The position numbers were made by a program, and so were the translations under genes. The notes under the pieces were generated by a model. The model saw only the letters and a program-made list of their open reading frames with translations. It did not search any database and was not told the origin of the DNA. DNA of 64,000 bases from Comamonas granuli NBRC 101663 (GTDB taxonomy: Bacteria; Pseudomonadota; Gammaproteobacteria; Burkholderiales; Burkholderiaceae_C): contig NZ_BBJX01000005.1 in the NCBI RefSeq assembly GCF_000739995.1, forward strand, positions 124,001-188,000, read 5' to 3'. Of this stretch, positions 1-14,377 are shown piece after piece. Within the stretch, counting starts at the first letter, position 1. Each line of letters starts with the position of its first letter.

Positions 1-630
1 CGCGACAACCGCATCTTCCCCTTCGCCTCGCTCGGCGCCGCCCCGCAGGACAAGAAGTACGGCGGCGAGCCCACCGAGCTGCGCATCGGCGACCGCAACA
101 CCATCCGCGAGTTCTGCACCTTCAACACTGGCACGGTGCAGGACAAGGGCGTGACCACGGTCGGCGACGACAACTGGATCATGGCCTACGTGCACATCGC
201 GCACGACTGCGTGGTGGGCCACCACACCACCATGGCCAACAACGCCACGCTGGCCGGGCATGTGGAGGTGGGCGACTGGTCCACCATCGGCGGCCTGTGC
301 GGTGTGCTGCAGCGCATGCGCATCGGCGCGCACACCATGGTGGGCTTCTCCAGCCACGTGGGCAAGGACGTACCGCCGTACATGGTGGTGGACGGCAATC
401 CGCTGGCCGTGCGCGGCGTCAATCTCGTGGGCCTGCGCCGGCGAGATTTCTCCGACCAGCGCATCAGCGCCATCCGCGAGATGCACAAGCTCCTCTACCG
501 CCAGGGCCTGACGCTGGAGCAGGCGCGCGCGGCCATCCAGCAATTGCCCGCCGCCTACCCCGAGGCGGCGCAGGACGTGGCCCTGATGGAAGCCTTCCTT
601 GCCAGCTCGGCTGCGGGCATCGCCCGCTGA
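1..630 (+). CDS. lpxA: UDP-N-acetylglucosamine acyltransferase LpxA (5' end outside window)
   Basis: First step of lipid A synthesis: transfers a 3-hydroxyacyl chain from acyl carrier protein to UDP-GlcNAc in the cytoplasm. The frame is open from base 1, so about 50 N-terminal residues are missing against the usual ~262; 209 residues are visible. The hexapeptide-repeat beta-helix is clear, including the segment HIAHDCVVG that carries the catalytic histidine and the following [14 protein letters not shown]. The C-terminal helical part follows. The stop is 11 bases before lpxB, so the two are co-transcribed. Identification is secure; only the 5' boundary is unknown. Confidence 0.97.
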   Translation, partial: RDNRIFPFASLGAAPQDKKYGGEPTELRIGDRNTIREFCTFNTGTVQDKGVTTVGDDNWIMAYVHIAHDCVVGHHTTMANNATLAGHVEVGDWSTIGGLCGVLQRMRIGAHTMVGFSSHVGKDVPPYMVVDGNPLAVRGVNLVGLRRRDFSDQRISAIREMHKLLYRQGLTLEQARAAIQQLPAAYPEAAQDVALMEAFLASSAAGIAR

Positions 631-641
631 AAGACACAGGC

Positions 642-1808
642 ATGGCGGCATCTCCTCGCGTCGCGATGGTGGCGGGCGAGACCTCGGGCGATCTGCTCGC
701 GGGCCTGCTGCTCGATGGGCTGCAGGCCCTGTGGCCGGGCCTGGCCAGCCAGGGCATCGGCGGCCCGCAGATGCAGCAGCGCGGCTTCGAGGCCTGGTGG
801 CCCAGCGAGCGGCTTGCGGTGCACGGCTACAGCTTCGAGCTGCTGCGCCGCCTGGCCGAGATCATCGGCATCCGCAAGCGGCTGCGCGCGCGCCTGCTGC
901 AGGATCGGCCCGACGTCTTCATCGGCGTGGACGCGCCCGACTTCAACCTGGGCCTGGAGGCTGACCTGCGCGCCGCCGGCATCAAGACCGTGCATTTCGT
1001 CTGCCCGTCCATCTGGGCCTGGCGCGCCGAGCGCGTGGAGAAGATCCGCCGCGCCGCCGACCATGTGCTGTGCATCTTCCCGTTCGAGCCCGAGCTGCTG
1101 GCGCGCCACGGCATCGAGGCCACCTACGTGGGCCACCCGCTGGCGGCCGTGATCCCCCTGGAGCCCGACCGCCGCGCCGCCCGCGCCGCGCTAGGCCTGG
1201 ACGCGGGCGACGCCGTGCTGGCCGTGCTGCCGGGCAGCCGCTCGGCCGAGGTGCAGTACATTGCTCCCAAGTTTTTTGCCGCTGCAGCGCTCATCCAGCA
1301 AGCGCAACCAGCTATCAAAATCGTAGTGCCGGCCGTGCCTGCGCTGCGGGCGCGCGTCGAGCAGGCGGCGCAGGCCGCAGGCCTGGCGGGGCGGGTGCAG
1401 ATCGTCAGCGGCCAGTCGCACACCGTGCTGGCGGCCTGCGACGTGACGCTGATCGCCAGCGGCACGGCCACGCTGGAGGCCATGCTGTTCAAGCGGCCCA
1501 TGGTCATCGGCTACCACATGCACCCGCTGAGCTGGCGCCTCATGCGCCGCAAGCAATTGCAGCCCTGGGTGGGCCTGCCCAACATCCTGAGCGGCGCATT
1601 CGCCGTGCCCGAGCTGATCCAGGACGCCGCCACGCCGCAGGCCCTGGCCGCCGCCGTGCTCGACTGGTTCGACGCCCTGGGCCACGACCCCGCACGCATG
1701 GCCGCGCTGCACCACCGTTTCACTGCGCTGCACGAGAGCCTGCGGCGCGACACCCCGAGATTGGCCGCCGATGCGATCCAGAAAGTCCTTGCCGCACGTG
1801 CAGCCTGA
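642..1808 (+). CDS. lpxB: Lipid-A-disaccharide synthase LpxB
   Basis: Membrane-associated GT19 glycosyltransferase that joins UDP-2,3-diacylglucosamine and lipid X into the lipid A disaccharide. 388 residues, normal for the family. Visible motifs are [10 protein letters not shown] near the N-terminus, [27 protein letters not shown] and [10 protein letters not shown] in the C-terminal nucleotide-sugar domain. The ATG at 642 is chosen because homology begins there, although the frame is open further upstream. It follows lpxA by 11 bases, and its 3' end overlaps rnhB by 38 bases. Residues about 206-229 are encoded by a copy of the dispersed palindromic repeat, yet the protein still lines up with E. 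coli LpxB by eye without a length change. Confidence 0.96.
   Translation: MAASPRVAMVAGETSGDLLAGLLLDGLQALWPGLASQGIGGPQMQQRGFEAWWPSERLAVHGYSFELLRRLAEIIGIRKRLRARLLQDRPDVFIGVDAPDFNLGLEADLRAAGIKTVHFVCPSIWAWRAERVEKIRRAADHVLCIFPFEPELLARHGIEATYVGHPLAAVIPLEPDRRAARAALGLDAGDAVLAVLPGSRSAEVQYIAPKFFAAAALIQQAQPAIKIVVPAVPALRARVEQAAQAAGLAGRVQIVSGQSHTVLAACDVTLIASGTATLEAMLFKRPMVIGYHMHPLSWRLMRRKQLQPWVGLPNILSGAFAVPELIQDAATPQALAAAVLDWFDALGHDPARMAALHHRFTALHESLRRDTPRLAADAIQKVLAARAA
1258..1329 (-). repeat. Dispersed palindromic repeat inside lpxB
   Basis: Read on the minus strand this stretch contains GATAGCTGGTTGCGCTTG, then a second arm AGCGCTGCAGCGG and an A-rich tail. These are the same elements, in the same order, as the intergenic copy at 22759. 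It is translated as part of LpxB without a frame change. Confidence 0.75.
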
Positions 1809-2409
1809 GCAGGCCGCGCTCGACTGGCATGCCCCCCAGGGCCTGGTGGCCGGCGTGGACGAGGCCGGCCGCGGCCCCCTGGCGGGCCCGGTGGTGGCGG
1901 CGGCCGTGGTGCTCGACGAGCTGCAGCCCATCGCGGGCCTGGCCGATTCCAAGAAGCTCACCGCGCTGCGGCGCGCGCGGCTGTACGACGAGATCCGCGC
2001 CAAGGCCCTGTGCTGCAGCATTGCCGAGGCCAGCGTGGAGGAGATCGACCGCCTCAACATCCTGCAGGCCACGCTGCTGGCCATGCGCCGCGCGGTGCAG
2101 GGCCTGCGCCTGCGGCCGGCGCTGGTGCTGGTCGACGGCAACCGCCTGCCGGTGCTGGACGTGCCTGCCGAGGCCATCGTCCAGGGCGACGCGCGCGTGG
2201 CGGCGATCTCGGCGGCGTCCATCCTGGCCAAGGTGCACCGCGACCGCTGGTGCGCCCAGGTGCATGCGCAGTACCCGCAGTACGGCTTCGACGCGCACAA
2301 GGGCTACGGCACGGCGGCGCACCTGCAGGCCCTGCGCGCGCACGGCGCCTGCCCGCTGCACCGCCGCAGCTTCGCGCCCGTGGCCCAATGCCTGGAGGGC
2401 CAGCCGTGA
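1771..2409 (+). CDS. rnhB: Ribonuclease HII
   Basis: Cleaves the RNA strand of RNA-DNA hybrids and starts removal of misincorporated ribonucleotides. 212 residues. The signature [19 protein letters not shown] lies near residue 28 with the first catalytic Asp-Glu pair; LADSKKLT and the later VDG and [15 protein letters not shown] segments supply the rest of the active site. The ATG at 1771 overlaps the end of lpxB by 38 bases. In-frame TTG (1789) and GTG (1798) are possible shorter starts, because the conserved domain begins only at about residue 20. The stop overlaps the GTG start of the next gene, so translation is probably coupled. Confidence 0.95.
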   Translation: MRSRKSLPHVQPEQAALDWHAPQGLVAGVDEAGRGPLAGPVVAAAVVLDELQPIAGLADSKKLTALRRARLYDEIRAKALCCSIAEASVEEIDRLNILQATLLAMRRAVQGLRLRPALVLVDGNRLPVLDVPAEAIVQGDARVAAISAASILAKVHRDRWCAQVHAQYPQYGFDAHKGYGTAAHLQALRAHGACPLHRRSFAPVAQCLEGQP

Positions 2410-3182
2410 GCGTGCCGCCCGTCACCGTGGTGCGTTCGCGCGACAACGCCTTGGCCAAGGACTTGCGCCGTCTGGCGCAGGACAGCACGGCCTACCGCAG
2501 GCAGGCCCGCGTGTGGCTGGAGGGCGACCACCTGTGCCGCGCCGCGCTGGCGCGCGGCCTGCGCCCGGCACTGGCGGTGTTTTCAGAGTCTTTTTGGCCT
2601 CTGGCGCCCGTGGAATGGGCGCAAGCAGCTACCAAAACGATAGTGCTGGCCGACGCCTTGTTTGCCGAGGTGAGCGCGCTGGAGTCCCCCGCCGCCATGG
2701 GCTACGTGCTGGAGCTGCCCGCGCCGGGGGCGCCCGACCCGCTCGCGCCCAGCGTGGTGCTCGACCGGGTGCAGGATGCGGGCAACGTCGGCTCCATCCT
2801 GCGCAGCGCGGCGGCCTTCGGCTTCACCCAGGTGCTGGCGCTCAAGGGCACGGCCGCACTGTGGTCGCCCAAGGTGCTGCGCGCGGGCATGGGCGCGCAT
2901 TTCGGCCTGCGCCTGGTCGAGGGCCTGGACGTGCCGGACCTGGACGCGCTGCAGGTGCCGCTGCTCGTGACCCATGTGCACGGCGGCGCCTCCCTGCACC
3001 GCGCCGCGCTGCCCTGGCCCTGCGCCTGGGTGCTGGGGCACGAGGGGCAGGGCGTCTGCGAGGCGCTGCTGGCGCGTGCGCACCAGCGCATCCGCATCGC
3101 CCAGCCCGGCGGGGAGGAGTCGCTCAACGTGGCCGCCGCCGCCGCCATCTGCCTGCACGCCAGCGCGGCCGCTCGCGCCTGA
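2406..3182 (+). CDS. TrmH/SpoU-family RNA 2'-O-methyltransferase
   Basis: S-adenosylmethionine-dependent methylation of a ribose 2'-OH in rRNA or tRNA. 258 residues. An N-terminal substrate-binding domain (about 1-95) is followed by the SPOUT knot domain with motif 1 [13 protein letters not shown], motif 2 LGHEGQGV and motif 3 [15 protein letters not shown]. The GTG start at 2406 overlaps the rnhB stop (GTGA). The substrate cannot be told from sequence: RlmB-like (23S G2251) is possible, but the N-terminal domain is divergent. About 24 residues near position 58-82 are encoded by a copy of the dispersed repeat, in the variable linker between the domains. It is the last gene of the lpxA-lpxB-rnhB run. 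Confidence 0.9.
   Translation: MSVPPVTVVRSRDNALAKDLRRLAQDSTAYRRQARVWLEGDHLCRAALARGLRPALAVFSESFWPLAPVEWAQAATKTIVLADALFAEVSALESPAAMGYVLELPAPGAPDPLAPSVVLDRVQDAGNVGSILRSAAAFGFTQVLALKGTAALWSPKVLRAGMGAHFGLRLVEGLDVPDLDALQVPLLVTHVHGGASLHRAALPWPCAWVLGHEGQGVCEALLARAHQRIRIAQPGGEESLNVAAAAAICLHASAAARA
2577..2650 (-). repeat. Dispersed palindromic repeat inside the SpoU-type methyltransferase gene
   Basis: The minus strand reads GGTAGCTGCTTGCGCCC, then GGGCGCCAGAGGCCAAAAAG. This is a close match to the family consensus (GATAGCTGCTTGCGCTT, spacer, AGCGCTAGAGGCCAAA). It is translated as part of the inter-domain linker with no frame disturbance. Confidence 0.8.
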
Positions 3183-3261
3183 GCGCTGGCGCCCGGCGCG
3201 GCGCAGAAACGGGGCACGGCCAGGGGTTGGGCGCGGGCCGTGTCAGCGCGCCGCAACCGTC

Positions 3262-3273
3262 TGCGGGTACAAT
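3262..3273 (+). promoter_or_regulatory. Probable carA promoter (extended -10)
   Basis: The 230-base gap before carA contains TACAAT at 3268-3273 preceded by GGG, about 140 bases ahead of the GTG start. No good -35 is seen at the right distance (the bases near 3245 are GC-rich), so this is at best an extended -10 promoter with a long leader. No other clear element was found in the gap. Confidence 0.4.
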
Positions 3274-3412
3274 CAAGGGCTTTCCTCGCAACAGCGTCGC
3301 CCGGCCGCAACCAAAGCAATAACCCATCCGAAAGCAGCCGACGCGCCACCCTGGCACCCTGCTGCCGGTGGCCGCACAGGCACCGGGCGACCGTAACCAA
3401 CCGGAGAACCCA

Positions 3413-4582
3413 GTGCTTTTGTCTCTACAGGGACGCTTCCCTCCCGCCATCCTGGCGCTCGCAGACGGCACGGTCTTTGTCGGCAGCTCGATCGGTGCCC
3501 CCGGCACCACCGTCGGTGAAGTGGTGTTCAACACCGCCATGACCGGCTACCAGGAAATCCTCACGGACCCCAGCTATTGCCAGCAATTGGTGACCTTCAC
3601 CTACCCGCACATCGGCAACTATGGCGTCAACCCCGAGGATGTCGAGTCCGGCAAGATCCAGGCCGCGGGCCTGATCATCAAGGACCTGCCGCTGATCGCC
3701 AGCAACTTCCGCAGCACCGAGACGCTGCCCGCCTACCTCGCGCGCGAGGGCACGGTGGCCATTGCCGACATCGACACGCGCCGCCTCACGCGCCTGCTGC
3801 GCAGCCAGGGCACGCAGAACGGCGCCATCGTCGCCCTCGCCGCGGGCGAGAGCGTGACGCAGGCGCACATCGACGCCGCGGTGGCTGCCGCCCAGGCCGC
3901 GCCCAGCATGGCGGGGCTGGACCTGGCCAAGGTGGTCAGCACCCCCCAGGCCTACGAGTGGACGCAGACCGAATGGCAGCTCGGCGCAGGCTTCGGCACG
4001 CTGCAGGAGCCGCGCTTTCACGTGGTGGCCTACGACTTCGGCGTGAAGAAGAACATCCTGCGCATGCTCTCCAGCCGCGGCTGCCGCGTGACGGTGGTGC
4101 CCGCCCAGACCAGCGCCGCCGAGGTGCTGGCCATGAACCCGGACGGGGTCTTCCTCTCCAACGGCCCGGGCGACCCCGAGCCTTGCGATTACGCCATTGC
4201 CGCCACGCGCACCCTCATCGACAGCGGCATTCCCCTGTTCGGCATCTGCCTGGGGCACCAGATCATGGCGCTGGCCTCGGGGGCGCGCACCTTCAAGATG
4301 GCGCACGGCCACCACGGCGCCAACCACCCCGTCAAGGACCTGGACTCGGGCCGCGTCTCCATCACCAGCCAGAACCACGGCTTCGCCGTCGATCTGGACT
4401 CGCTGCCCGCCTGCCTGCGGCCCACGCACGTGAGCCTGTTCGACGGCACGCTGCAGGGCCTGGTGCGCACCGACAAGCCGGCGTTCTGCTTCCAGGGCCA
4501 CCCCGAGGCGCTGCCCGGGCCGCACGACATCGGCTACCTGTTCGACCGCTTCACCCAGGCCATGCGCGTGGCCAAGGCCTGA
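3413..4582 (+). CDS. carA: Carbamoyl-phosphate synthase small (glutaminase) subunit
   Basis: Hydrolyses glutamine and channels ammonia to CarB for carbamoyl phosphate, the precursor of pyrimidines and arginine. 389 residues. The N-terminal CarA domain ([15 protein letters not shown]) is followed by a class I glutamine amidotransferase domain with nucleophile Cys in FGICLGHQ and the His-Glu pair in [14 protein letters not shown] start at 3413 is chosen because the usual N-terminus ([18 protein letters not shown]) begins there and GGAGAA lies 6 bases upstream; the open frame extends further 5' without homology. It is followed by a small conserved ORF and then carB. Confidence 0.97.
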   Translation: MLLSLQGRFPPAILALADGTVFVGSSIGAPGTTVGEVVFNTAMTGYQEILTDPSYCQQLVTFTYPHIGNYGVNPEDVESGKIQAAGLIIKDLPLIASNFRSTETLPAYLAREGTVAIADIDTRRLTRLLRSQGTQNGAIVALAAGESVTQAHIDAAVAAAQAAPSMAGLDLAKVVSTPQAYEWTQTEWQLGAGFGTLQEPRFHVVAYDFGVKKNILRMLSSRGCRVTVVPAQTSAAEVLAMNPDGVFLSNGPGDPEPCDYAIAATRTLIDSGIPLFGICLGHQIMALASGARTFKMAHGHHGANHPVKDLDSGRVSITSQNHGFAVDLDSLPACLRPTHVSLFDGTLQGLVRTDKPAFCFQGHPEALPGPHDIGYLFDRFTQAMRVAKA

Positions 4583-4605
4583 ACCAGCGAGCAAGGTCCC
4601 AGGCC

Positions 4606-4998
4606 ATGAAACTCTTCAGCTTCCCCCAGGCGATGCTCGAGAAGGCGATCCACAAGCGCATGCTCACCCTGCCTGCGCCGCACCGCGAGTGGTTCGCCGA
4701 GCGCTGGCAGCAAAAGCCCTACAAGAAGGCCTTTCTGGAAAACAAGGCCATGCCGCTGGTCACCCTCGTGGCCAAGGGCAAGACCTGGGACGAAGCCACC
4801 TTCGCCGAGGCGCTGCAGGAGTGGAACGTCACGTTCCACCTTGCCGAGGTCGAGGTGCTGCGCCCCCTGGTGCAAGGCGATGGCCTGCTGCAACTGATGC
4901 AGAAGAACCTGCCTGCCGCGCGTGCGCAGGCCCTGCTGGACAAGCTCGATTCCCCCCGCCCTGGCGCGCTCCCCGCTGCCGCCGCCGCGACCGACTGA
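4606..4998 (+). CDS. Conserved hypothetical protein between carA and carB
   Basis: 130 residues, starting [21 protein letters not shown] do not recognise a named domain. The sequence is charged and probably soluble and helical, with no signal peptide or membrane segment; an Ala/Pro-rich tail ends the protein. It sits 23 bases after carA and 8 bases before carB in the same direction, so it must be transcribed with the carbamoyl-phosphate synthase genes. Codon use is typical of the host. A role linked to CarAB is only suggested by position. Confidence 0.8.
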   Translation: MKLFSFPQAMLEKAIHKRMLTLPAPHREWFAERWQQKPYKKAFLENKAMPLVTLVAKGKTWDEATFAEALQEWNVTFHLAEVEVLRPLVQGDGLLQLMQKNLPAARAQALLDKLDSPRPGALPAAAAATD

Positions 4999-5006
4999 AA
5001 CACACC

Positions 5007-8252
<3,246 letters not shown>

Positions 8253-8287
8253 GCGGCAATTCGCGGCATAATGGCGCCGATCTGAAG

Positions 8288-8320
8288 ACCGCCGCGCGGC
8301 AACGCGCGGCGGTTTCCCTT
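8288..8320 (+). terminator. Rho-independent terminator after carB
   Basis: A ten-base GC stem (CCGCCGCGCG at 8289-8298, pairing with 8303-8312) closes a GCAA tetraloop and is followed by TTTCCCTTTTG. It separates the car operon from greA. Confidence 0.8.
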
Positions 8321-8376
8321 TTGTTGGGGCCGCCTGCCTGCGGCGTGCCCGTTTGATGACCATGGAGACCGACTGT

Positions 8377-8853
8377 ATGGCCACCCTTCCCATCACCAAG
8401 CGCGGCGCCGAGAAGCTCAAGGCCGAGCTGCAGCGCCTCAAGACCGTGGACCGCCCGGCAGTGATCAACGCCATTGCCGAGGCGCGCGCGCAGGGCGACC
8501 TGAGCGAGAACGCCGAATACGACGCCGCCAAGGACCGCCAGGGCTTCATCGAGGGCCGCATCCAGGAGATCGAGGGCAAGCTCTCGGCGGCGCAGATCAT
8601 CGACCCCGCCGCCCTCGACGCCGGCGGCCGCGTGGTCTTCGGCGCCACCGTGGAGCTCGAGGACGAGGACACGGGCGACGCCGTGCGCTACCAGATCGTG
8701 GGCGAGGACGAGGCCGACCTCAAGCAGGGCCTGATCAACATCGGCAGTCCCATCGCGCGCGCCCTCATCGGCAAGGAGCAGGGCGACACCGCCGAGGTGC
8801 AGGCGCCCGGCGGCGTGCGCCGCTACGAGATCGTCGGCGTGCGCTATGTGTGA
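8377..8853 (+). CDS. greA: Transcription elongation factor GreA
   Basis: Binds in the RNA polymerase secondary channel and stimulates cleavage of the nascent RNA in backtracked complexes. 158 residues, exactly the usual length. The N-terminal coiled coil carries the conserved tip ([22 protein letters not shown]) with the acidic residues that complete the polymerase active site; the C-terminal FKBP-like domain follows. The ATG at 8377 ([14 protein letters not shown]) is preferred over in-frame starts at 8353, 8356 and 8362, since it matches the family start and GGAGA lies about 8 bases ahead. Confidence 0.97.
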   Translation: MATLPITKRGAEKLKAELQRLKTVDRPAVINAIAEARAQGDLSENAEYDAAKDRQGFIEGRIQEIEGKLSAAQIIDPAALDAGGRVVFGATVELEDEDTGDAVRYQIVGEDEADLKQGLINIGSPIARALIGKEQGDTAEVQAPGGVRRYEIVGVRYV

Positions 8854-8876
8854 GAGGCTGCCGGGGGGAGGGCGCC

Positions 8877-9299
8877 ATGCGTGAACGCCTTCCCGTGCTG
8901 GCCGCTGCGCTGTGGTGGGGCAGCCTGTCGGCCATCGGCTTTGTGGCGGTGCCGCTGCTGTTTGCGCACCTGCCCACGCCCGCGCTGGCCGGCCAGACCG
9001 CGGCGCGCCTGTTCGAGGCGCAGACTTACATTTCGATAGCGTGTTGCGCTTGCCTGCTCTTGCTTTCCAAGCGGAAACATGCTGAAACCGAAGAAAAATG
9101 GGCGCGAGAAGCTATGGTTTTCATAGTCCTCGGCCTGCTGCTGGCCCTGCTGGTGCAGTACGGCGTGGCGCCGCGCATCCTCGCGCGGCACAACCTCAAG
9201 CTCTGGCACGGCGCGGGTACTGCGATGTATGCGGCGCAGTGGCTGTGCGCCCTGGCCGTGCTGTGGCGCACCGCCAAGCCAGGGACAACACCCCCCTGA
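8877..9299 (+). CDS. DUF4149 membrane protein
   Basis: 140 residues with about four hydrophobic segments (roughly 5-30, 48-64, 78-98, 112-132), so an inner-membrane protein; no function is known for the family. The ATG at 8877 follows a strong GGGGGGAGGG ribosome-binding site, 23 bases after greA, suggesting co-transcription. The loop between the second and third membrane segments (SKRKHAETEEKWAREAM) is encoded by a double copy of the dispersed palindromic repeat and is unusually polar and charged. The gene ends in a convergent repeat region. Confidence 0.85.
   Translation: MRERLPVLAAALWWGSLSAIGFVAVPLLFAHLPTPALAGQTAARLFEAQTYISIACCACLLLLSKRKHAETEEKWAREAMVFIVLGLLLALLVQYGVAPRILARHNLKLWHGAGTAMYAAQWLCALAVLWRTAKPGTTPP
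9023..9126. repeat. Double copy of the dispersed repeat inside the DUF4149 gene
   Basis: One arm reads CGATAGCGTGTTGCGCTTG on the + strand; the opposing arm GCGCGAGAAGCTATGG lies near 9103 and is the inverse of the family start. The two arms flank an A-rich centre. The whole element is translated. Confidence 0.65.
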
Positions 9300-9400
9300 G
9301 CGGCTGCGCCGCTTCTCTCGCATCGCTTGCGCGCTGCGGGAAGGGGACGACGCCAGCGCGGCGCGGCGTCCCGCTCCAGCGGCCATGGCGCAGCGTATGA
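9291..9400. repeat. GC-rich dyad repeat between convergent genes
   Basis: Begins CCCCCCTGAGCGGCTGCGCC. It contains a short hairpin (CGGC-TGC-GCCG) and a longer dyad of GGGACGACGCC against GGCGCGGCGTCCC. This resembles a second family of intergenic repeats common in Comamonadaceae. It lies between the DUF4149 gene and a convergent glycosyltransferase gene, where it could act as a two-way terminator. Confidence 0.55.
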
Positions 9401-9415
9401 AGAACGGACAGGCTC

Positions 9416-10165
9416 TTATTCGTGCCAGTGCTCGGCCACCCAGGTGGCGGGCCGGATGAAGCGAAAGCGCCGATTGCGCCGGCCTGCCAGGGCGTCGGGC
9501 GGATTGCATTCGCCATGGAAGATCACCACGCGCGCGCCCGGGGGCACGAAGGGCGCCTTCCAGTAGTTGCTGGGCCAGCGCGGGATGCTGTGGTACTTGA
9601 AACTCGGGCACCAGTCCTTGGGCCAGTAGCGCAGCTTGCCCTGGCGGTGCAGAAAGTCCGACAGGTAGGCCTGCTCGTTGCGAAAGCGCTGGCGGATCTC
9701 GGCGAAATGGCCGCGGAAGTACTCCAGCACGTCCGGGTGCGCGCCGAGCTCGAAGCGGTACACCGAGGAGTTGCCCGTGATGCGCCAGGGGCGCTTGTAG
9801 TCGTGGATGATGAGGAACTCGCCCGGCTCGGTGAAGAACGGGTCCAGGCTGCCGGTGACGACCACGTCGACGTCCAGGAACAGGGCCGTACCGTGCAGGC
9901 CGTGCAGGTCAGCGCTGAAGGTGGCCAGCTTGTTCCAGCCGCGCTCGGGAATGCCCTCGGGCAGGTCCAGCGGCGGGATGGGCAGGCAGCGCACCTCGGG
10001 GCGGATGCCGTGGGCGTCGTCGGTGAGGCAGACGAACTGGAACTCGCCGCTCAGGTGGCGGCGCACCATGGCGTAGAGCCGGTTGACGTACTCGGGGCCG
10101 TACTTGGTGCCCCACTTCATGCACAGCACATGGCGCTGCGCCGCCTTGCCGGGGGTGTCCTGCAT
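9416..10165 (-). CDS. Putative glycosyltransferase (DXD-type)
   Basis: 249 residues, no signal peptide or membrane segment. The segment [17 protein letters not shown] contains a DVD metal/nucleotide-sugar motif typical of GT-A fold enzymes, preceded by FVCLTDD, a pattern seen in GT8-like and related uncharacterised glycosyltransferases. The C-terminal part is rich in Trp, Arg and Pro. The acceptor is unknown; involvement in surface polysaccharide or LPS is a guess. It lies 4 bases downstream of yhbY on the same strand, so both are probably one transcript. Confidence 0.7.
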   Translation of the reverse strand: MQDTPGKAAQRHVLCMKWGTKYGPEYVNRLYAMVRRHLSGEFQFVCLTDDAHGIRPEVRCLPIPPLDLPEGIPERGWNKLATFSADLHGLHGTALFLDVDVVVTGSLDPFFTEPGEFLIIHDYKRPWRITGNSSVYRFELGAHPDVLEYFRGHFAEIRQRFRNEQAYLSDFLHRQGKLRYWPKDWCPSFKYHSIPRWPSNYWKAPFVPPGARVVIFHGECNPPDALAGRRNRRFRFIRPATWVAEHWHE

Positions 10166-10169
10166 GGCG

Positions 10170-10646
10170 TCAGCCGTCTTGGCGCTTCTTCACGGACACG
10201 GGCTTGCGCTTCTTGGCGCGCTTGACCTGGCCGCCGGGCGTGAGGCGCTGGTTGCCCAGCACGCGCAGGTACTTGACTTCGGGGCGCTGGCCGCCGCGCG
10301 GGCTGTTCTTGACCACTTTCACGGTCTTGGGGCCGGGCAGGCGGTCTTCGGCGGCGCTGCGCTGCTTGTCGGGCTGGGGGCGCCACAGCACCAGCAGCTT
10401 GCCGATGTGCTGCACGGGCGCGGCGTTCAATTCGGCGGCCAGTTGCTGGTAGATCAGTTCGCGCGCGGCGCGGTCGTCGCTGAAGACGCGGATCTTGATC
10501 AGGCCATGGGCGTTGAGGGCGGCGTCCACCTCCTTGCGCACGCCCTCGGTCAGGCCGTCGGCGCCGATGAGCACGACGGGATCGAGGTGGTGCGCCTCGG
10601 CGCGGTGGGCCCGGCGCTCGGCCGGGCTGAGTTCGATTTGGGGCAT
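10170..10646 (-). CDS. yhbY: YhbY-family RNA-binding protein
   Basis: 158 residues. The first ~95 are a CRS1/YhbY (CRM) domain with the family-typical run [18 protein letters not shown] and a GLIKIRV strand; proteins of this family associate with pre-50S ribosomes. The C-terminal ~60 residues are a Lys/Arg-rich, probably disordered tail, longer than in the 97-residue E. coli protein. It is divergent from rlmE with only 39 bases between the starts, the usual arrangement that links both to 50S assembly. Confidence 0.93.
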   Translation of the reverse strand: MPQIELSPAERRAHRAEAHHLDPVVLIGADGLTEGVRKEVDAALNAHGLIKIRVFSDDRAARELIYQQLAAELNAAPVQHIGKLLVLWRPQPDKQRSAAEDRLPGPKTVKVVKNSPRGGQRPEVKYLRVLGNQRLTPGGQVKRAKKRKPVSVKKRQDG

Positions 10647-10685
10647 AGCGGCATATTATCCGCCGCCCGGCGACAATGGCGTGCT

Positions 10686-11357
10686 ATGAAAGCCAGGACG
10701 CAGAGCAAGAAAGTCAACAAGGCATGGCTGAGCGACCATGTCAACGACCCCTACGTGAAGCTCGCCCAGAAGGAGGGCTACCGCTCGCGCGCCGCCTACA
10801 AGCTGCAGGAGATCGATACGCTGTTCGACCTCATCCGCCCCGGCGCCACGGTGGTGGACCTGGGCTGCGCGCCCGGCGCGTGGTGCCAGTATGCGCGCCG
10901 CCGGCTCGCTCCCGAGGGCGCGGCCGCGGGGCAGCTCGGCGGCGCCATCATCGGGCTCGACCTGCTGCCCATGGAGCCCATCGAGGGCGTCAGCTTCCTG
11001 CAGGGAGATTTCCGCGACCCCGAGGTGCTTGCGCGCCTGGAGGCCGCGCTGGCCGGGCGGCCGGTGGACGTGGTCATCTCGGACATGGCGCCCAATCTGT
11101 CGGGCATTGCCGCCGCCGATGCCGCGCGCGCCGCCGACCTCGTGGAACTGGCCGTGGACTTCGCCTGCGCGCACCTGCGGCCCGGGGGGGCGCTGGTGGC
11201 CAAGGTCTTTCACGGCAGTGGGTACGACGCGCTCGTGCGCCTGTTCCGCAGCCGTTTCCAGCGCGTCAAGCCGGTCAAGCCCAAGGCCTCGCGTGACAAG
11301 TCGGCCGAAACTTATCTGGTGGGCATCGGTCCCATGCAGGATGGCGGCCCGCCTTGA
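10686..11357 (+). CDS. rlmE: 23S rRNA 2'-O-ribose U2552 methyltransferase RlmE (FtsJ)
   Basis: Methylates U2552 of 23S rRNA in late 50S assembly. 223 residues. The K-D-K-E catalytic tetrad is visible: Lys in [10 protein letters not shown] (K39), Asp in VVISDMAPN, Lys in [10 protein letters not shown] and Glu in [10 protein letters not shown]. The SAM site is [13 protein letters not shown]. The ATG at 10686 gives the normal N-terminus with a basic RNA-binding stretch. It precedes ftsH, as in many proteobacteria, with 137 bases between the two. Confidence 0.96.
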   Translation: MKARTQSKKVNKAWLSDHVNDPYVKLAQKEGYRSRAAYKLQEIDTLFDLIRPGATVVDLGCAPGAWCQYARRRLAPEGAAAGQLGGAIIGLDLLPMEPIEGVSFLQGDFRDPEVLARLEAALAGRPVDVVISDMAPNLSGIAAADAARAADLVELAVDFACAHLRPGGALVAKVFHGSGYDALVRLFRSRFQRVKPVKPKASRDKSAETYLVGIGPMQDGGPP

Positions 11358-11423
11358 GGCGCCAGGCGTGCGAAAACCCGCGCTTTTTCCATGGGTGAGC
11401 CTTGCAAGTCAAGGGGTTATGGA

Positions 11424-11450
11424 TTGAAACGCCTAAAATCGCACCCATCT
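11424..11450 (+). promoter_or_regulatory. Sigma32 (heat-shock) type promoter of ftsH
   Basis: TTGAAA (11424-11429) and CCCATCT (11444-11450) are separated by 14 bases, close to the sigma32 consensus CTTGAAA-N13-15-CCCATnT. The ftsH start is 44 bases downstream of the -10. A TAAAAT at 11434 could serve sigma70, but no matching -35 is seen. Confidence 0.65.
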
Positions 11451-11494
11451 GGGTTCAGAAACCTTTTTCCGCCCCCTCTCGATCGGAGTCGCGC

Positions 11495-13414
<1,920 letters not shown>

Positions 13415-13436
13415 GATCAGGCCGAACCATTCTGCA

Positions 13437-13459
13437 ACGGGGCCCAGCGCCCCGTTTTT
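13437..13459 (+). terminator. Rho-independent terminator after ftsH
   Basis: A perfect seven-base stem (ACGGGGC with GCCCCGT), five-base loop and run of five T. It lies 22 bases after the ftsH stop and 20 before folP, so folP expression needs readthrough or its own promoter. Confidence 0.85.
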
Positions 13460-13478
13460 CGTACCCCGGGCCCTTTCC

Positions 13479-14327
13479 ATGCACTGGCAGACCTCCCGCT
13501 TTCGCCTCGACCTGTCGCGCCCGCTGGTGATGGGCATCGTCAACGTAACACCTGACTCGTTTTCCGACGGGGGGCGGCATGCCGACACCGCGGCGGCGCT
13601 GCGCCATGGCGAGCAATTGCTCAAGGACGGCGCCGACATCCTGGACATCGGCGGTGAATCCACCCGCCCGGGCAGTCCGCGCGTGCCACTGGAGGTGGAG
13701 CTGGCGCGGGTGCTGCCCGTCGTGCGCGCGGCCGTGTCCTGGGGGGTGCCCCTTTCGGTGGACACCTACAAGAGCGCCGTGATGCAGCAGGTGTTGGACC
13801 TGGGGGCCGACATCATCAACGACATCGCTGCCCTGCGCGAGCCCGGTGCCGCAGAAGCCGTGGCCGCTCACCCGGCCTGCGGCGTGTGCCTGATGCACAT
13901 GCACCGCGACCCGCAGACCATGCAGGTGCAGCCCATGGCGGGCGATGTGCTCCCTCCGGTGCTCTCGTTTTTGGAGCTGCGGGCGCAGGCTCTGCAAGCG
14001 CTGGGGGTCGATAAGGCACGTATCGTGCTCGACCCCGGAATAGGTTTTGGCAAGACCGTGGAGCAGAACTTCGCGCTGCTCGCGCGCCAGGGCGAGCTGC
14101 TCGCGGCGGGCTACCCGCTGCTGGCGGGCTGGTCGCGCAAGTCTGCGCTGGGCGCCGTGACCGGACTGGACGCACCGCAGCGCACCATCCCCAGCGTGGC
14201 CGCGGCCGTGCTGGCTGCGGAGCGCGGTGCGCATGTGTTGCGCGTGCACGATGTGCGCGAGACCGTGCAGGCCCTGAAGATCCTGGCGGCGGTGCAGGCC
14301 GCCGCACCCCGGCCCGGTCCGCCATAG
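13479..14327 (+). CDS. folP: Dihydropteroate synthase
   Basis: Condenses 4-aminobenzoate with dihydropterin pyrophosphate in folate synthesis; the sulfonamide target. 282 residues. Signatures are GIVNVTPDSFSDGG, DIGGESTRPGS, SVDTYK, IINDIAAL, LDPGIGFGK and the late GWSRKSALG. The ATG at 13479 starts directly after the ftsH terminator; no strong Shine-Dalgarno is seen. In related bacteria glmM follows directly; here a molybdoenzyme gene lies between. Confidence 0.96.
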   Translation: MHWQTSRFRLDLSRPLVMGIVNVTPDSFSDGGRHADTAAALRHGEQLLKDGADILDIGGESTRPGSPRVPLEVELARVLPVVRAAVSWGVPLSVDTYKSAVMQQVLDLGADIINDIAALREPGAAEAVAAHPACGVCLMHMHRDPQTMQVQPMAGDVLPPVLSFLELRAQALQALGVDKARIVLDPGIGFGKTVEQNFALLARQGELLAAGYPLLAGWSRKSALGAVTGLDAPQRTIPSVAAAVLAAERGAHVLRVHDVRETVQALKILAAVQAAAPRPGPP

Positions 14328-14377
14328 CGTACTAAATCGCTCATGTTTGCTTGCCGCCGGGCAAGGGGAGGAATAGC

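Noticed and set aside
1070-3322. Long + strand frames overlapping lpxB and rnhB
   Set aside because: Arg/Ala/Pro-rich translations with no homology; out-of-frame shadows of real genes.
3183-3412. Attenuator or pyrimidine/arginine riboswitch before carA
   Set aside because: No terminator hairpin, leader peptide with Arg codons, or known riboswitch motif could be seen; only a weak promoter is reported.
13960-14010. Possible dispersed repeat inside folP
   Set aside because: GAGCTGCGGGCGCAGGCTCTG and CAAGCGCTGG resemble the repeat arms, but the encoded residues are normal for FolP and the match is weaker than in the other copies.
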